Origin: Aspergillus flavus
Taxonomy: Eukaryota; Ascomycota; Eurotiomycetes; Eurotiales; Aspergillaceae
NCBI RefSeq assembly: GCF_009017415.1
Contig: NC_092408.1
Coordinates: 2,728,001-2,792,000 of the forward strand
Length of the DNA: 64,000 bases
Reading direction: 5' to 3'
Positions within the stretch are counted from its first letter, which is position 1; each line of letters begins with the position of its first letter. Below the pieces are notes generated by a model that worked only from the letters and a program-made list of their open reading frames with translations, was not told the origin of the DNA and did not search any database. Position numbers and translations under genes: made by a program. This document shows positions 36,937 to 47,129 of the stretch, in pieces.

Positions 36937-37856
36937 CCGATAGTCAACTCATGTTTATTCCTACAATCTCTAATGGGTGGTCTACGTTAAGCCATGAGTA
37001 TATTGTCCATTACAACTGGCTTGGAAAACACATAGTGGCCCAGTATAGCTATATTTATTATTAAAAATTCGTGAACTTGCTCAGTGGACTGTACAGCAAC
37101 TGGAAATACTCTTTTCGCAAAAGGTTTACCGTCGTGAACGACATTTTGAGAAGATCTGTAACTATCCAGGTGCAATTGTTAGTCATTACCCAGGCTAGGA
37201 TCTCATTGACGTCCCTTGATAGTAACAAGCAGTTGGAGATGAGGAATTCCCACAAGCGGAACAGGCGATAAAATGTTGAGCCATATGTGAGCTTCTCAGC
37301 AGTACCGGAGGAAGTACTGAGCTCAAATCACTGGCGTCCACTGTATATCGTCAGAGAAATGAGGTAAGCTCGCCGAGTGCAGTTACCTCGTGAATGACAT
37401 TTCTGAGTGAGGATTTCAACAACAATGATAACACCCGTCCATAGCTGCTAGTTGCGTCACTTAGAGAGCTCGTTATCAACAGGCCCTAGTTTGGTCTAAG
37501 GAATCGCGGTATCTAACGGAAAATGTAAGTTGTAACTGGAGAGGTCGGAGCTTGGCTTGGAGGTGATAAGCCGATTGTATGATTGTGACTGGCCATCGGC
37601 AAAGTCGAGTTTCCACCGCCGCTCTTGGCACAGGGACTATCCAGGTACTTAGGAAGAAAGACAGCGGGGAAACCAAGAAATGAGGGGATACGAAAGGAAA
37701 GAAGTGGAGTTTAACATTGACTGCCGACGGACGCTGAAGTTGGTTTGCGACGGCCAACGCCGGCGCGGGGGAGTACATAATTGATGAAAGACCTGCTCCG
37801 AAGCATTTCAGTCTTGTCCTCATGAAAAGGGTCTCTAAAAAGAATTCCACTTCAAG
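36937..37856. other. Intergenic
   Basis: 0.9 kb with no gene recognised. It includes the carboxypeptidase promoter. Confidence 0.5.
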
Positions 37857-39515
37857 ATGAGAACCGCTGCCTCTACAGGTCTCTTCTTAGGCCTTGCCTC
37901 TATGGCGAGTGCTGTTATGTATGGATACAACCACGTTCCTCTCATAAAGGACACTGAAATAGTTGCCGGTGCCTTCGAGAACGTCAATGATATTGAACTC
38001 CTGTCCCCAGCCTTTTTGACGCCCAATGTCCGGCTTCCTGGCTTCCCTAACGGCACTCAAGGGCCGTCTTCTCAAGATGACATGGGTGAGTAGAGTACCA
38101 TTGAGCAGGCTCACTGGGTGATTGAGACTAACACCTAATTAGAGGCATTCCTCGAGCAACTGGCCGAACGCAACGATTACATGACCTATCGCACCGCTAA
38201 CTTCACCTCGGAAGAGGGCCGCTCTTTCCCCTACGCCCACCTCTCCGCTGGTCACTCCGTCTCTAAAGTGCGCGTGTGGATCCAGGGCGCCGTTCATGGT
38301 AACGAACCCGCTGGCGACGAGGCCACACAGGCCCTCCTGGGCAAGTTCGACGGCGACCAGGAGTGGGCTGCCTCCATTCTTGACAAGCTAGAGCTGGTCG
38401 TTCTGCCGAGGTATAATCCCGATGGCGTTTTCTACTTCCAGCGCACTCTAGCGACCAACTATGACCCTAACCGCGACCATATCAAGCTTGCTCGCCAGCA
38501 GACGCGTGATATAAAACAGCTCATGAACGAATTCAATCCTCATGTTATAGTCGATATGCACGAGTACTTTGCTGGGTCGCGTTTTGGCGACGGGCAGTAT
38601 GTCCACGGCTGCGACGGCCTGTACTCGGCCGCCAAGAACCTCAATATCAATGAGGGTATCCGCAAACTCTCCGAGGAGCTCTTTGCTAAGAATATTGCCG
38701 AAGATATGAATGCCGCCGGTATGCGCGCCGAGCCGTACGTTACCGGCTCTTCTGCTGCTTCGGGTTCCAACTTCGTCGCCGACTTCGCCGAGGCGGGAAC
38801 TGACGGCAAGATTGGTCGCAATGCTATGGGATTAACCCAGGCTGTCGTCTTCCTTCTTGAGATGCGCGGCATTGCAATCGCTGACCAGGAGTTCCAGCGA
38901 CGCACTGCCGCCGGTCTGACCATGCTGGGCAGTATTGTCCAGACTGCTGCCGATAATGCTGATGAGGTTCTCCAGACCGTCGAGGACGGCATCAAAGAGT
39001 TCATAGCATCGGACGACGATGTTATCGTCACCGATTACAGCAAGACTGAGATCCGCCCCTTCGCTCTGGTCGACGTTAAGAATGGTAGCATAGTATACCC
39101 TCCTGTACGCTTCGCATCAACGACACCCTCCTTCGCTAACCTCACTCGCTCCCGCCCTGAGGCCTACCTGATACCAGTGGCTTGGGCCGACCTCGCCGAG
39201 CGGCTTAAGGTGTCTGGTTTGGAAGTAGAGACGCTGGACAAGCCGTTTGAGGGGACGGTCGAGGCGCTAACTATCACATCCGCCGAGGTGGACACCTCCT
39301 ATTACGAGGGCGTGATTCGCGTGACAGTGACGACGGAGACCAGTGAGCGCGAGGTAAGGCTACCGGCGGGTAGCTTTCGCGTGAGCACAAGACAGAAGAA
39401 TGCGGCGCTGGCGATGGTGGCGCTGGAGCCGGAGAACATTGACTCCTACGTCTCGTTCAATATTGTGCCAGTGGAGGAGTCAGATGAGTACCCAATCTTC
39501 AGGATAACGTCTTAG
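37857..39515 (+). CDS. Secreted M14-family metallocarboxypeptidase-like protein, 533 aa
   Basis: Two exons: 37857-38085 and 38143-39515, in phase, with an ACTAAC branch site in the intron. The signal peptide (MRTAASTGLFLGLASMASA) is followed by an acidic pro-region. The catalytic domain has the zinc motif IQGAVHGNEPAGDE (His-x2-Glu), PRYNPDGVFYF, and the third ligand in HVIVDMHEYFAGS. A candidate catalytic Glu lies in VVFLLEMRG. These are the M14 zinc carboxypeptidase landmarks, in an arrangement close to the succinylglutamate desuccinylase/AstE-like group of secreted fungal members. The C-terminal 130 residues form an extra beta-rich domain. It would cleave C-terminal residues or acyl-amino acids outside the cell. 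Confidence 0.88.
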
Positions 39516-39858
39516 ATATGTTTCCTGCGTTGAATGTGTATACATGGTGAGGACAATAAGGAGCGAAACGGACAGTGTATATCTTTGAAAAAGCAACGAC
39601 AAGGAAACTGTGATGCTTCATGCTTGATACCTAGCTATAATACATTTCATGAGGCCTTAAACTAGGTTTGAATTATTTGAAATAAGAAGTTTCTACCAGG
39701 TAGAAAGTCCAAGCCATCAGGATTATTATATGGAAATCCATGGTACCAAACTTGGCCTAAATTTGCAAAAACCGGGATACTCTGCTCCTCTACAAGATAA
39801 AGGTAACTTATATACTCACGCACCAAGCACTGTTTGGTAATATGTTTCAAGGCACATA
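39516..39858. other. Intergenic
   Basis: Nothing recognised between the carboxypeptidase end and the 5S terminator. Confidence 0.5.
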
Positions 39859-39869
39859 AAAAAAGCAAA
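39859..39869 (-). terminator. Pol III oligo-T terminator of the 5S gene
   Basis: On the minus strand the 5S sequence is followed by GCTTTTTTT, a standard RNA polymerase III stop. Confidence 0.8.
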
Positions 39870-39988
39870 ACATACAACAGGAGGGATTCGCTGGTGGTCA
39901 CCCACCCAACTACTAACCTCCCGGCGTGTGGCTTAAGTACGGCTGAGCGGACGGGAAGCCCTGTTCTCCACACCCTATGGTCGTATGT
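39870..39988 (-). rRNA. 5S ribosomal RNA, dispersed copy (119 nt)
   Basis: On the minus strand the sequence begins ACATACGACCATAGGGTGTG and contains TAAGCCACACGCCGGGAGGT and GGGTGGGTGACCACCAGCGA. The 5' ACATACGAC pairs with the 3' GTTGTATGT to close helix I. Length, both ends and internal A and C box regions match the ascomycete 5S consensus. It is transcribed by RNA polymerase III from internal promoters. It stands alone, not in an rDNA repeat, as is normal in Aspergillus. No disabling change is visible. Confidence 0.95.
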
Positions 39989-40608
39989 ACTATTTCTTTA
40001 GTAGATAAGGGCTATATAGAATGTTTCTAATGATTCAGCTGAGTGCATAGCATGTTCAACACATATCAATTCTAAGTCCAGATATATTAGTTCATCTACC
40101 GTAGTAACAAGCAGGATCGGCGCTGCTAAATCGGAATTATAAACTAGATAGCGGCACAGAACTTCACATGATGGCTACTAGACTCATGGTTCTAAAATAT
40201 ATATCAATGAATGCTTACCAAAAACGCCAATATATAACATATTGAGTTTCCCTTTATTCCACAGATCGCACCTGACATCTACATTACCTTTTTGAGCCAT
40301 TCACACCTAATCGACGAGGCCAGCAACAAGTCGATTGAGAGAAATTGGGGCAGAGGGAATCACCTGCGCGGCACGTGCTTACCCAAACGAGGAATTCATT
40401 CCGGTGGAGTTCAAACCCACTGGCTATAAATGGAAAGCCGCCCCGCCGGATTATCCCCGTCAATATAATGCTGCAAAATCATTTGAGGTCTCCCAATTGC
40501 AGACAGAGACAAACCGATAAACAAACGAGACGAGAAAAAAATAGACGAGAAGAGATACTGAACAAGATAGAAACCTGCAACAAAAGACTGTTACTCAGTA
40601 CAAGAAGA
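39989..40608. other. Intergenic
   Basis: 620 bp. The frame of the next gene stays open upstream of its ATG from 40345, but this part looks like a purine-rich 5' leader rather than coding sequence. Confidence 0.5.
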
Positions 40609-41409
40609 ATGTCTTCCGAAGCAAGCGCCGAAGATATGAACCTTGTGGCCGAATATCTCGGCGATCAACGGATCCAAGACCTATCCTCATCTCCATCGGT
40701 GGACTGTATCGTCATCTGCGCGTCGGCAATTCTTTATCAAGCCGAACATCTGTTCCAGGTACTCCAAGACCGACCGTCCTTAAGCAAATGTTTGGTTCTA
40801 TGTGGTGGCGTGGGCCACTCCACCCATTTCATGTATGAAGCTGTTGCACAACACCCTCGCTTCTCGCAGATTGCACAAGACATCCACGGTTTACCCGAAG
40901 CTCGTGTCTTGGAGAGGATCCTGGATACATTCTTTGACCGATCTGCCATCACGGATGGAGGTTGTATGATCTTGGTTGAAGATAAATCGACCAATTGTGG
41001 CCTAAATGCCTCGCTGAGTCGGAAGATACTTGATGCAGCAGGATTCCACGACCTCAAGACATGTATCATAATTCAAGATCCTACGATGATGCTGCGAACA
41101 AAAGCCTCATTCCAAAAGGCGTACGAGGACAGCCTGTCGTCTCCCTCTTTCATGAGCTGTCCGATAATAGTCCCACACATGCAGAGAACCGAAGGTTCGG
41201 GGTTAAAATATCAAACTCTACCACTGGGAAACGCATGGTGGCCACTGGATCGATTTTTAGAGTTGATAGTGGGGGAAGTCCCCAGACTGAGGGATGATGA
41301 AAATGGGTATGGGCCAAGGGGAAAGAGGTTCATTCCTCATGTGGAGGTTCCAGAGCATGTTGAAGAAGCATGGTCACGACTACTGGTTGTTTCAAACGCC
41401 TGTCGGTGA
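40609..41409 (+). CDS. DUF218 (YdcF/SanA-type) protein, 266 aa
   Basis: Single exon from the ATG at 40609. The frame is open further upstream, but that part is unlike protein. DUF218 features: an opening strand VDCIVICASAILYQAEHLF, the Gly motif LCGGVGHST, a central ILVEDKSTNCGLNASLSRKIL matching the family E-x-xS-x-xT-x-x-N box, and IIIQDPTMMLRTKASFQ. Fungal and bacterial YdcF-like proteins have a Rossmann-like fold and are thought to bind a nucleotide-like ligand; the activity is not settled. No signal peptide, so likely cytosolic, unlike the bacterial envelope members. Confidence 0.85.
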   Translation: MSSEASAEDMNLVAEYLGDQRIQDLSSSPSVDCIVICASAILYQAEHLFQVLQDRPSLSKCLVLCGGVGHSTHFMYEAVAQHPRFSQIAQDIHGLPEARVLERILDTFFDRSAITDGGCMILVEDKSTNCGLNASLSRKILDAAGFHDLKTCIIIQDPTMMLRTKASFQKAYEDSLSSPSFMSCPIIVPHMQRTEGSGLKYQTLPLGNAWWPLDRFLELIVGEVPRLRDDENGYGPRGKRFIPHVEVPEHVEEAWSRLLVVSNACR

Positions 41410-41716
41410 ATCTTATACTGTGTAGAAGTAGAAAATTCATCCTGGTGAAATGATAGTGTACGGACCACGTGATAATCGACAGGAGCAAAACCAACAAACA
41501 ACTTGAACCATCGCCTTCGACCGTTTAATAAGAAGAGTCTTGAGTACTCTGTACTACACCGTATACTGATGAACATCAATCGATCCACCTGCAAGTGATG
41601 TCAGATAGCAGGGTCCAGCGACCGATTAGCGGAGCGGAAGGAGCGATCATCGTCTTTCATTTCCCAGCCGATTGGATCTCGAAGCCGTCACCTTGGAATC
41701 ATCCCCCTTAGCCACA
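41410..41716. other. Intergenic
   Basis: 307 bp between the DUF218 gene and the probable start of the STAND gene; nothing recognised. Confidence 0.45.
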
Positions 41717-44700
41717 ATGTCTACGCCAATAACTATCCTCAGCGGCTCCTCGGGCGCCACTTAGCTGAACGATCTGCAGATATCTCGCGATTTAACTCCC
41801 GAACCTCCCTGGATCGGGTAGTTAGTGAGCCTCTAACACGTCAGTTGTCTACACGTCCAAGCGTATAATCCCACAGGGTGTCCCACTTTCAAAGAGTCTA
41901 AGAAATCGGCGACTGGAGTGATGATCCAGAGGTATTCCCCGCTTCGCCTCTGGGATTTTGACACCTGCAGCTTGAGGATCTGCCATCGGGCGAACAAGCT
42001 AACATGGTCAGAACAGTTCTCGAAGACTCATCGCGTTTTGTACCGCAGGGACTCGACCCTGCTACCAACAATGAGCTGTCGTAAATATGGAGTCGTGTTC
42101 AGAGTCGGGTGTTGGCGCTAGCCGATGGGGACCAGCGCAAGATCAGACCGCTCGGTGTGAACGACGTGCTGTCGCACCTTGACGCGGCCCAGAAGAAAGA
42201 CAAGGTGTCTTCTTGGAAGGTCAAGGACATCAAAGACTCATTTAACAAGACTTTACTGTTCATCCAAACAGTGAGCAGTATAACAGCAGCGGCTGCGTCA
42301 CAGTATGACTTTTTTTGGTTTAATCTGTGGTCAGGACGAATACGAGCTAACGGTCGGGAAGGCGTTTGGCCCCTCAGAGCTATGTTTCAATGCGCTCAAC
42401 TTTGTGATCCAAGCATAGCAGGGTTATCAAGGCATTTTTGAAGAACTAGCTGGCTTACTGGAGAAATGCACCGAATATCTTGACCGCTTAGAGTACCACG
42501 TCCATGGGGGTATGGACACGAAATTGAGTAAAGTCGCGTGCCAGCACTTGCTCCTCTTCGTGGAAATTTGCGATCGCACTGTCAAACTCCGTTCAAAGAG
42601 AATAAAGTTGCTTGCGGGGGCTAAAATACTGTTTCTTCAAGATAATGGGGTAACTGATTTGTTGGCCAGGATGGAGAGCCTCGTAGATGAAGAGAATCGC
42701 CTGGTGGTTGCGCAGACTTCTGCTCTTGTTTCAGACGCTGCAACCAACTCGAAGGCGAATCTAGCTCTCATGCAGGGTCTTGTGGATTCGTTCGCAGAGG
42801 ACAGAGCTGATCAGAAGAAGGAAAAGGACAAGAAGTCCAGGGAGCAGGTCGTCTTGAAGGCGCTGGCGTTTGATGAGACCAAAACAAATCAAGACAGCGG
42901 GGAGCCAGAAGCTTTCTGGCAGACGATCTATCGCAATTATCTTGGGCAGCGTATAAAGGGCACCGGTGAATGGATTTTTAGCGATCACAAATATGTTGCA
43001 TGGGAGAAGGGACAGTCCAGTCGACCTATCCTGGCTATTGCGGGTGGTGAAGGAACTGGAAAGAGCTTCCTCACATCCACTATCACAAAGCATCTCAATC
43101 GGAGGAAAGCCACAGAGAGCTCCGACCGTAAAATAACCACGGGTTATTATTTTCTGGAAGGGGATTCTCGCGATGAGCTAAGAAATGCAATCAACCTTGA
43201 GCCGGTTGCAAAGTCACTCGTTTGGCAGTTCAGTCAGTCTGAGAGGATCTATCTCAAGTCCGTCGCTCAAATCTGTGAACACTACGGAGAGGTCGACCCG
43301 GCAGAGATCTCAAAGCACCTGATCTTTGGTAACCGGGATCTGGCCAACTTAACATCACTTTTTATATTGTCATTGATGGGCTGGGTGACACTGTCGGAGA
43401 GGGCATGGTCAGGTTTTTGCAGAGAGCTTCCATACCCATACCTGGTCGCGACATTCGCGTCCTTGTAACCGGTGACCCCAGCTGCTTTGAGCAGTTAAGC
43501 AAAATTGGGAACACTCGCTTTGACTGCATGTCTATCAGTACGAATAACAGATCGGATGTTGAGAAGTTTATAGAGAACCGGATGGATAAGATGCCAGCTT
43601 TGAACGATCGCACCCGCTTGGGAATACCGGAGCTCAGGGACAATATTCGGGCCAGATTGTGTGCAGAAACTCAGGGCGACTACTTCAAGATAGACAAAAC
43701 CCTCGACCATATCAGCTCCCTGGAATACAAAACGGACATTAAACAGGCCCTGGACGATGCAAGCAAGGAACGCTCGCAGCAGATAACCGAGGCAATTAAA
43801 AAGATGAATGAAAGCCGCTCTGAAAAAGAACTCTTGGAAATAAATGAGATTATACGGTGGATTGTTTACGGCAAGGATGTCCTCACACCAAAGCAGATGT
43901 CAGCAGCTCTATATGTACGAAATGGAGAGACATCGTTGCTGCCCCTTGAGCAGAAACCTAAGATAAAATATTCACTGTTCGAAGTGGATAGGAATGGCAA
44001 GGTCGATTTCCGATCTTCTGAGATTGAACGTTACATTCCGCTGAAAAAGACCACCCACGACTTGGAGGATTCGTATAGCAAAGAGGCGGCACAAGCCGCA
44101 GAAGTTGCCATGATTAAACACTTCCTTCTCACGTTGTGCCCCTCAGAGGTTTACACCAAGCTGAAGTTTGACGCCTACCTCGCGCAACTGTCAAAGCCCA
44201 AGGGTAGCCGTATCAACAAGGATGAACCGCATACGGGCGAGACAAAGATGGCCTTGACCTGTTTAGACATCTTGACAGAAAAGACTGATCGAAAACGAAC
44301 ACGACTCCTTACTCACGCTCGAAAATACTTCATAAATCATTTGTCAACTGTTGATCTAGCGCTGGCAGATATTGCTTGCAAAAGCGCAGTGGGTGTACTC
44401 TTGGCAAAATTGTTTACTGAGGGCAGTTCAATCGATATCTTGCTGCATTGTGCTGAGTCTGTTGATGATCCTAATCTTCGATATAAGATTCGACGTTATT
44501 GGCTTTACAGTAATGACAGTGTTAATACCATCCTCAGATGGTTTGGAGACTCTGCTATTACCTCCGAGATTACCGACACGGCGACACGGGCTTGGGTGGC
44601 GAGTGTGGCCTCAGAAGCAGAGTCTGATGAAGACCTAATGAGACCTGCTGCAGAGAGAATGGCAGTGCATTTCCTGCAAGAGGCGCATTCAGAATCATTC

Positions 44701-44904
44701 ACAAAGGACGCGTTCCTCTTCATTGCAGGCTTCGTAAATAAGGTAAGTAGCGCTCTCTTGAATCAGCTCGAAATACTAACCGAGCCTTAGATTGAGCGTC
44801 GCAAGGGTGTTGTTACCCACGAAGTGAATGACCCTAGCTATGTTTATTCGGTCGAAGAAATAGAGAACGTTGAGAATTGGTGTCAAACGGTGCTGCCGCG
44901 GTAA
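41717..44904 (+). pseudogene. Degenerate STAND NTPase gene (Goodbye domain plus NACHT)
   Basis: The region encodes an NLR-like fungal STAND protein. The N-terminal Goodbye-type helical domain spans about 41960-42720 (LALADGDQRKIRPLGV, GIFEELAGLLEKCTEYLDRL). The NACHT NTPase has Walker A GGEGTGKS near 43040 and Walker B YIVIDGLGD near 43365. A helical C-terminal region ends, after an intron at about 44742-44790, with VENWCQTVLPR. It is broken: the probable first exon (ATG 41717) has a TAG at codon 16; TAA interrupts NNELS-IWSRVQ near 42086; TAG interrupts NFVIQA-QGYQGIF near 42417; and a one-base slip in a run of five T at about 43362 separates the Walker A frame from the Walker B frame. The intron near 42302 also does not restore phase. 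Such proteins act in non-self recognition and cell death in fungi. No C-terminal repeat domain is seen. Confidence 0.78.
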
Positions 44905-45133
44905 CTATTGGTGCAGATGGCATTTTCGTCGATATGTGGCACAAATATTAAGTTTCCGACGAACAAGGTATCCCTGGCATGTACAACTGAAATGACAGCT
45001 GTGACATTGGTACCATGGGTGGTCATGCTTACTCCTTTGCAGCATTGGTTCCTGCTGCGCAGTAGGGCTAGTCGGAATTTAGCTATTGGTGCCCTCAGTT
45101 CTGAAATGAACCGACACGTGTGTTTACTTTCCA
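44905..45133. other. Promoter-proximal spacer
   Basis: Short spacer between the STAND remnant and the FAD oxidoreductase promoter; no gene. Confidence 0.45.
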
Positions 45134-45140
45134 TATAAAA
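45134..45140 (+). promoter_or_regulatory. TATA box of the FAD oxidoreductase gene
   Basis: TATAAAA within CCATATAAAAGGACCC, about 72 bp upstream of the ATG at 45212. Confidence 0.6.
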
Positions 45141-45211
45141 GGACCCATCATTCCCCTACACAGGCCACCTTTTTTGGAGCCTTCCGCCCAGTTGTACTTG
45201 AACTATCCACA

Positions 45212-46624
45212 ATGTCCCTCTCGCTGTGCGCCCCCTGGCGCCTCCTATACGCTATACTTCTCACAATAGCCCTTGTAAACGCCCAACAAGCCTCAGAAGA
45301 AGACTTCTCTCCGCGAGACACAATAACACGAGATGTGTGCATTCTCGGCGGAGGTGCAACAGGCACCTACGCAGCGATCCGTCTAAAAGACATGAATCAA
45401 AGTATAGTAGTCATCGAACGCAACGATCGTCTCGGCGGGCATACAGAAACCCTATACGTCGAAAACGGTGGCCACGTCGATTACGGTGTGCAAGGCGTCT
45501 TCAACTACGATATCTCGAGGAATTTTTTCAATCGACTCGGCGTACAATATAAACCGGTCACCCCGGGTTCGCTCATCAATAAATACGTTAACTTCAAAAC
45601 TGGGCACGAGGTCTCTCCTCCCTCTGGCGTCTTAGACACCGTCGCCGCCCTCCTCGTATACCGTACTGCTATCCAGAAATACGACTACCTCAAAGACGGC
45701 ATCTACAACCTTCCGGATCCGGTACCAGAAGAGCTCCTCTGGCCGTTTAGCAAGTTCGTCGAGAAATACAAGTTCGAAGGCGCCCTAAACGTGATATACA
45801 CGTTCGCCAATGCATTAGGGGACATGCTCGCCAGCCCAACGCTATATGGTATCCAACTATTCGGTATCTCACATATCGACATCTTCCTCCAAGGAGGATA
45901 TATCACGCCAAACAACGGAATGTACGAACTCTACCGCAAAGCCAGCGAGGAACTAGGAACAGACGTGGTCTACAACAGCAAAGCCACGAAAGCCACGCGG
46001 TCTGACACCGAGATTAAAATAATCACCCACGACACCTCGGGCAAAAAAATACTCATCAAGGCCAAAAACCTCCTCATCACCTTCCCTCCCATTCCCGAGA
46101 ATCTAAAAGGTTTCGATCTCTCTCCGGAAGAAATATCCCTCTCATCTAAACTCTTCTGGAAAACATACTACGTCGCCGTTCTCAAGAACACGGGAATCCC
46201 TAGCAACATAAACGTCCACAACGTCAACCCGGATGAAAAACCGGGCAATCTCCCTGTCGCCCCATTCCAGTGGGCTCTCCAGGATATGGGTCCTAATAAC
46301 TACCTCGCGAGTAAACTCATCGGAGACATGAACTTTACGGACACGCAAGCCCAGGAACTCATTATCGGGGACTTACATCGCATGGGGGCGGCGGGCACCT
46401 TCGATATCAGGAAAGATTGGGAGATGGCGGCTTTTGGAAACCATAACCCCACGACGTTGATGGTGGGTGTGGATGATATAAAGGATGGGTTTTATAGCAG
46501 GTTTTATGATTTACAGGGTCGGAGGGGCACGTATTGGACGGGTTTGACGCTTGTTTCGGATTATTCGGCTTTGTTGTGGAAATATACGGAGTCTGTTGTT
46601 GAGAGGATAGTCAAGGGGGAGTGA
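45212..46624 (+). CDS. Secreted FAD-dependent oxidoreductase (beta-cyclopiazonate dehydrogenase-like), 470 aa
   Basis: Single exon. A signal peptide (about residues 1-24, ending LVNA) precedes the FAD-binding Rossmann motif VCILGGGATGTYAAIRL, the ribose-binding Glu in VVIERNDRLGGHTET and the flavin-contact GGHVDYGVQGVFNYD. A hydrophobic substrate-domain and a C-terminal FAD segment (YWTGLTLVSDYSALLW) follow. The layout is that of the flavin amine oxidase superfamily. Secreted fungal members are often annotated after the beta-cyclopiazonate oxidocyclase family. Being outside a visible indole cluster, it probably has another substrate. No neighbouring biosynthetic genes are seen within 5 kb. 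Confidence 0.85.
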   Translation: MSLSLCAPWRLLYAILLTIALVNAQQASEEDFSPRDTITRDVCILGGGATGTYAAIRLKDMNQSIVVIERNDRLGGHTETLYVENGGHVDYGVQGVFNYDISRNFFNRLGVQYKPVTPGSLINKYVNFKTGHEVSPPSGVLDTVAALLVYRTAIQKYDYLKDGIYNLPDPVPEELLWPFSKFVEKYKFEGALNVIYTFANALGDMLASPTLYGIQLFGISHIDIFLQGGYITPNNGMYELYRKASEELGTDVVYNSKATKATRSDTEIKIITHDTSGKKILIKAKNLLITFPPIPENLKGFDLSPEEISLSSKLFWKTYYVAVLKNTGIPSNINVHNVNPDEKPGNLPVAPFQWALQDMGPNNYLASKLIGDMNFTDTQAQELIIGDLHRMGAAGTFDIRKDWEMAAFGNHNPTTLMVGVDDIKDGFYSRFYDLQGRRGTYWTGLTLVSDYSALLWKYTESVVERIVKGE

Positions 46625-47129
46625 GGGTTGTTTGGTTTACGGGGGTATGGTGGGATGGGTCACGGTGTAGTGGGAGTTTGCGGTTGGGGGTTTTGGTGGC
46701 TTTGGATACGTTTTCGTAATCGATATCAGTGATGTTTGATAAGTTTTGTTTGGCTATACCCGAATCTGGATTTGATTTTACGTACCATATGCGGAATCTC
46801 TCTGCTTGTAGAGACAGGCCCTTTTGCTGAATGACAGAGCATCTGCTTCAAAAGCAGGAATTTGAATCTGGACTGTGTGAATGTAGTGCGTGACGTGAAG
46901 TGGTGGACATAGTCCTCGTTCTATATAAGTCACGTTGCATAATACTCCAAGAGGGTTCATCCTTGTAAACCATCATACACAACATGGGGCTGAGATATCA
47001 TCCGGCAAGAAATGATCATTTGATATGTTTCATGATCAAAATAGTGTATTAACAGCTACTTATGTACAGTTCCCATGATATCTTTATACAATATTTACAA
47101 ATTCTACATCAAGTCATATGTACAAGCAG
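46625..47129. other. Intergenic
   Basis: About 0.5 kb between convergent genes; nothing certain. A weak tRNA-like stretch near 46840-46890 was considered and rejected. Confidence 0.45.

Noticed and set aside
38540..39031. 163-aa minus-strand frame opposite the carboxypeptidase gene
   Set aside because: Antisense shadow. The plus strand carries the catalytic motifs.
39662..39973. 103-aa minus-strand frame crossing the 5S gene
   Set aside because: Overlaps a definite 5S rRNA and has no protein-like pattern.
40345..40608. Upstream extension of the DUF218 reading frame
   Set aside because: The sequence is purine-rich and protein-unlike, and the family start fits the ATG at 40609.
42040..42065. 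GCAGGGACTCGACCCTGC resembling a tRNA T-arm
   Set aside because: It lies in the Goodbye-domain coding sequence and there is no D-arm or anticodon arm upstream.
45226..45552. Arg-rich frame overlapping the FAD oxidoreductase gene
   Set aside because: It is a +2 shadow of the real gene with composition typical of frame-shifted GC-rich sequence.
46838..46892. tRNA-like stretch with a TTTGAATCTGG segment and a CTGC...GCAG hairpin
   Set aside because: The A box is poor, the acceptor arms do not pair and no consistent cloverleaf forms, so I do not call a tRNA.
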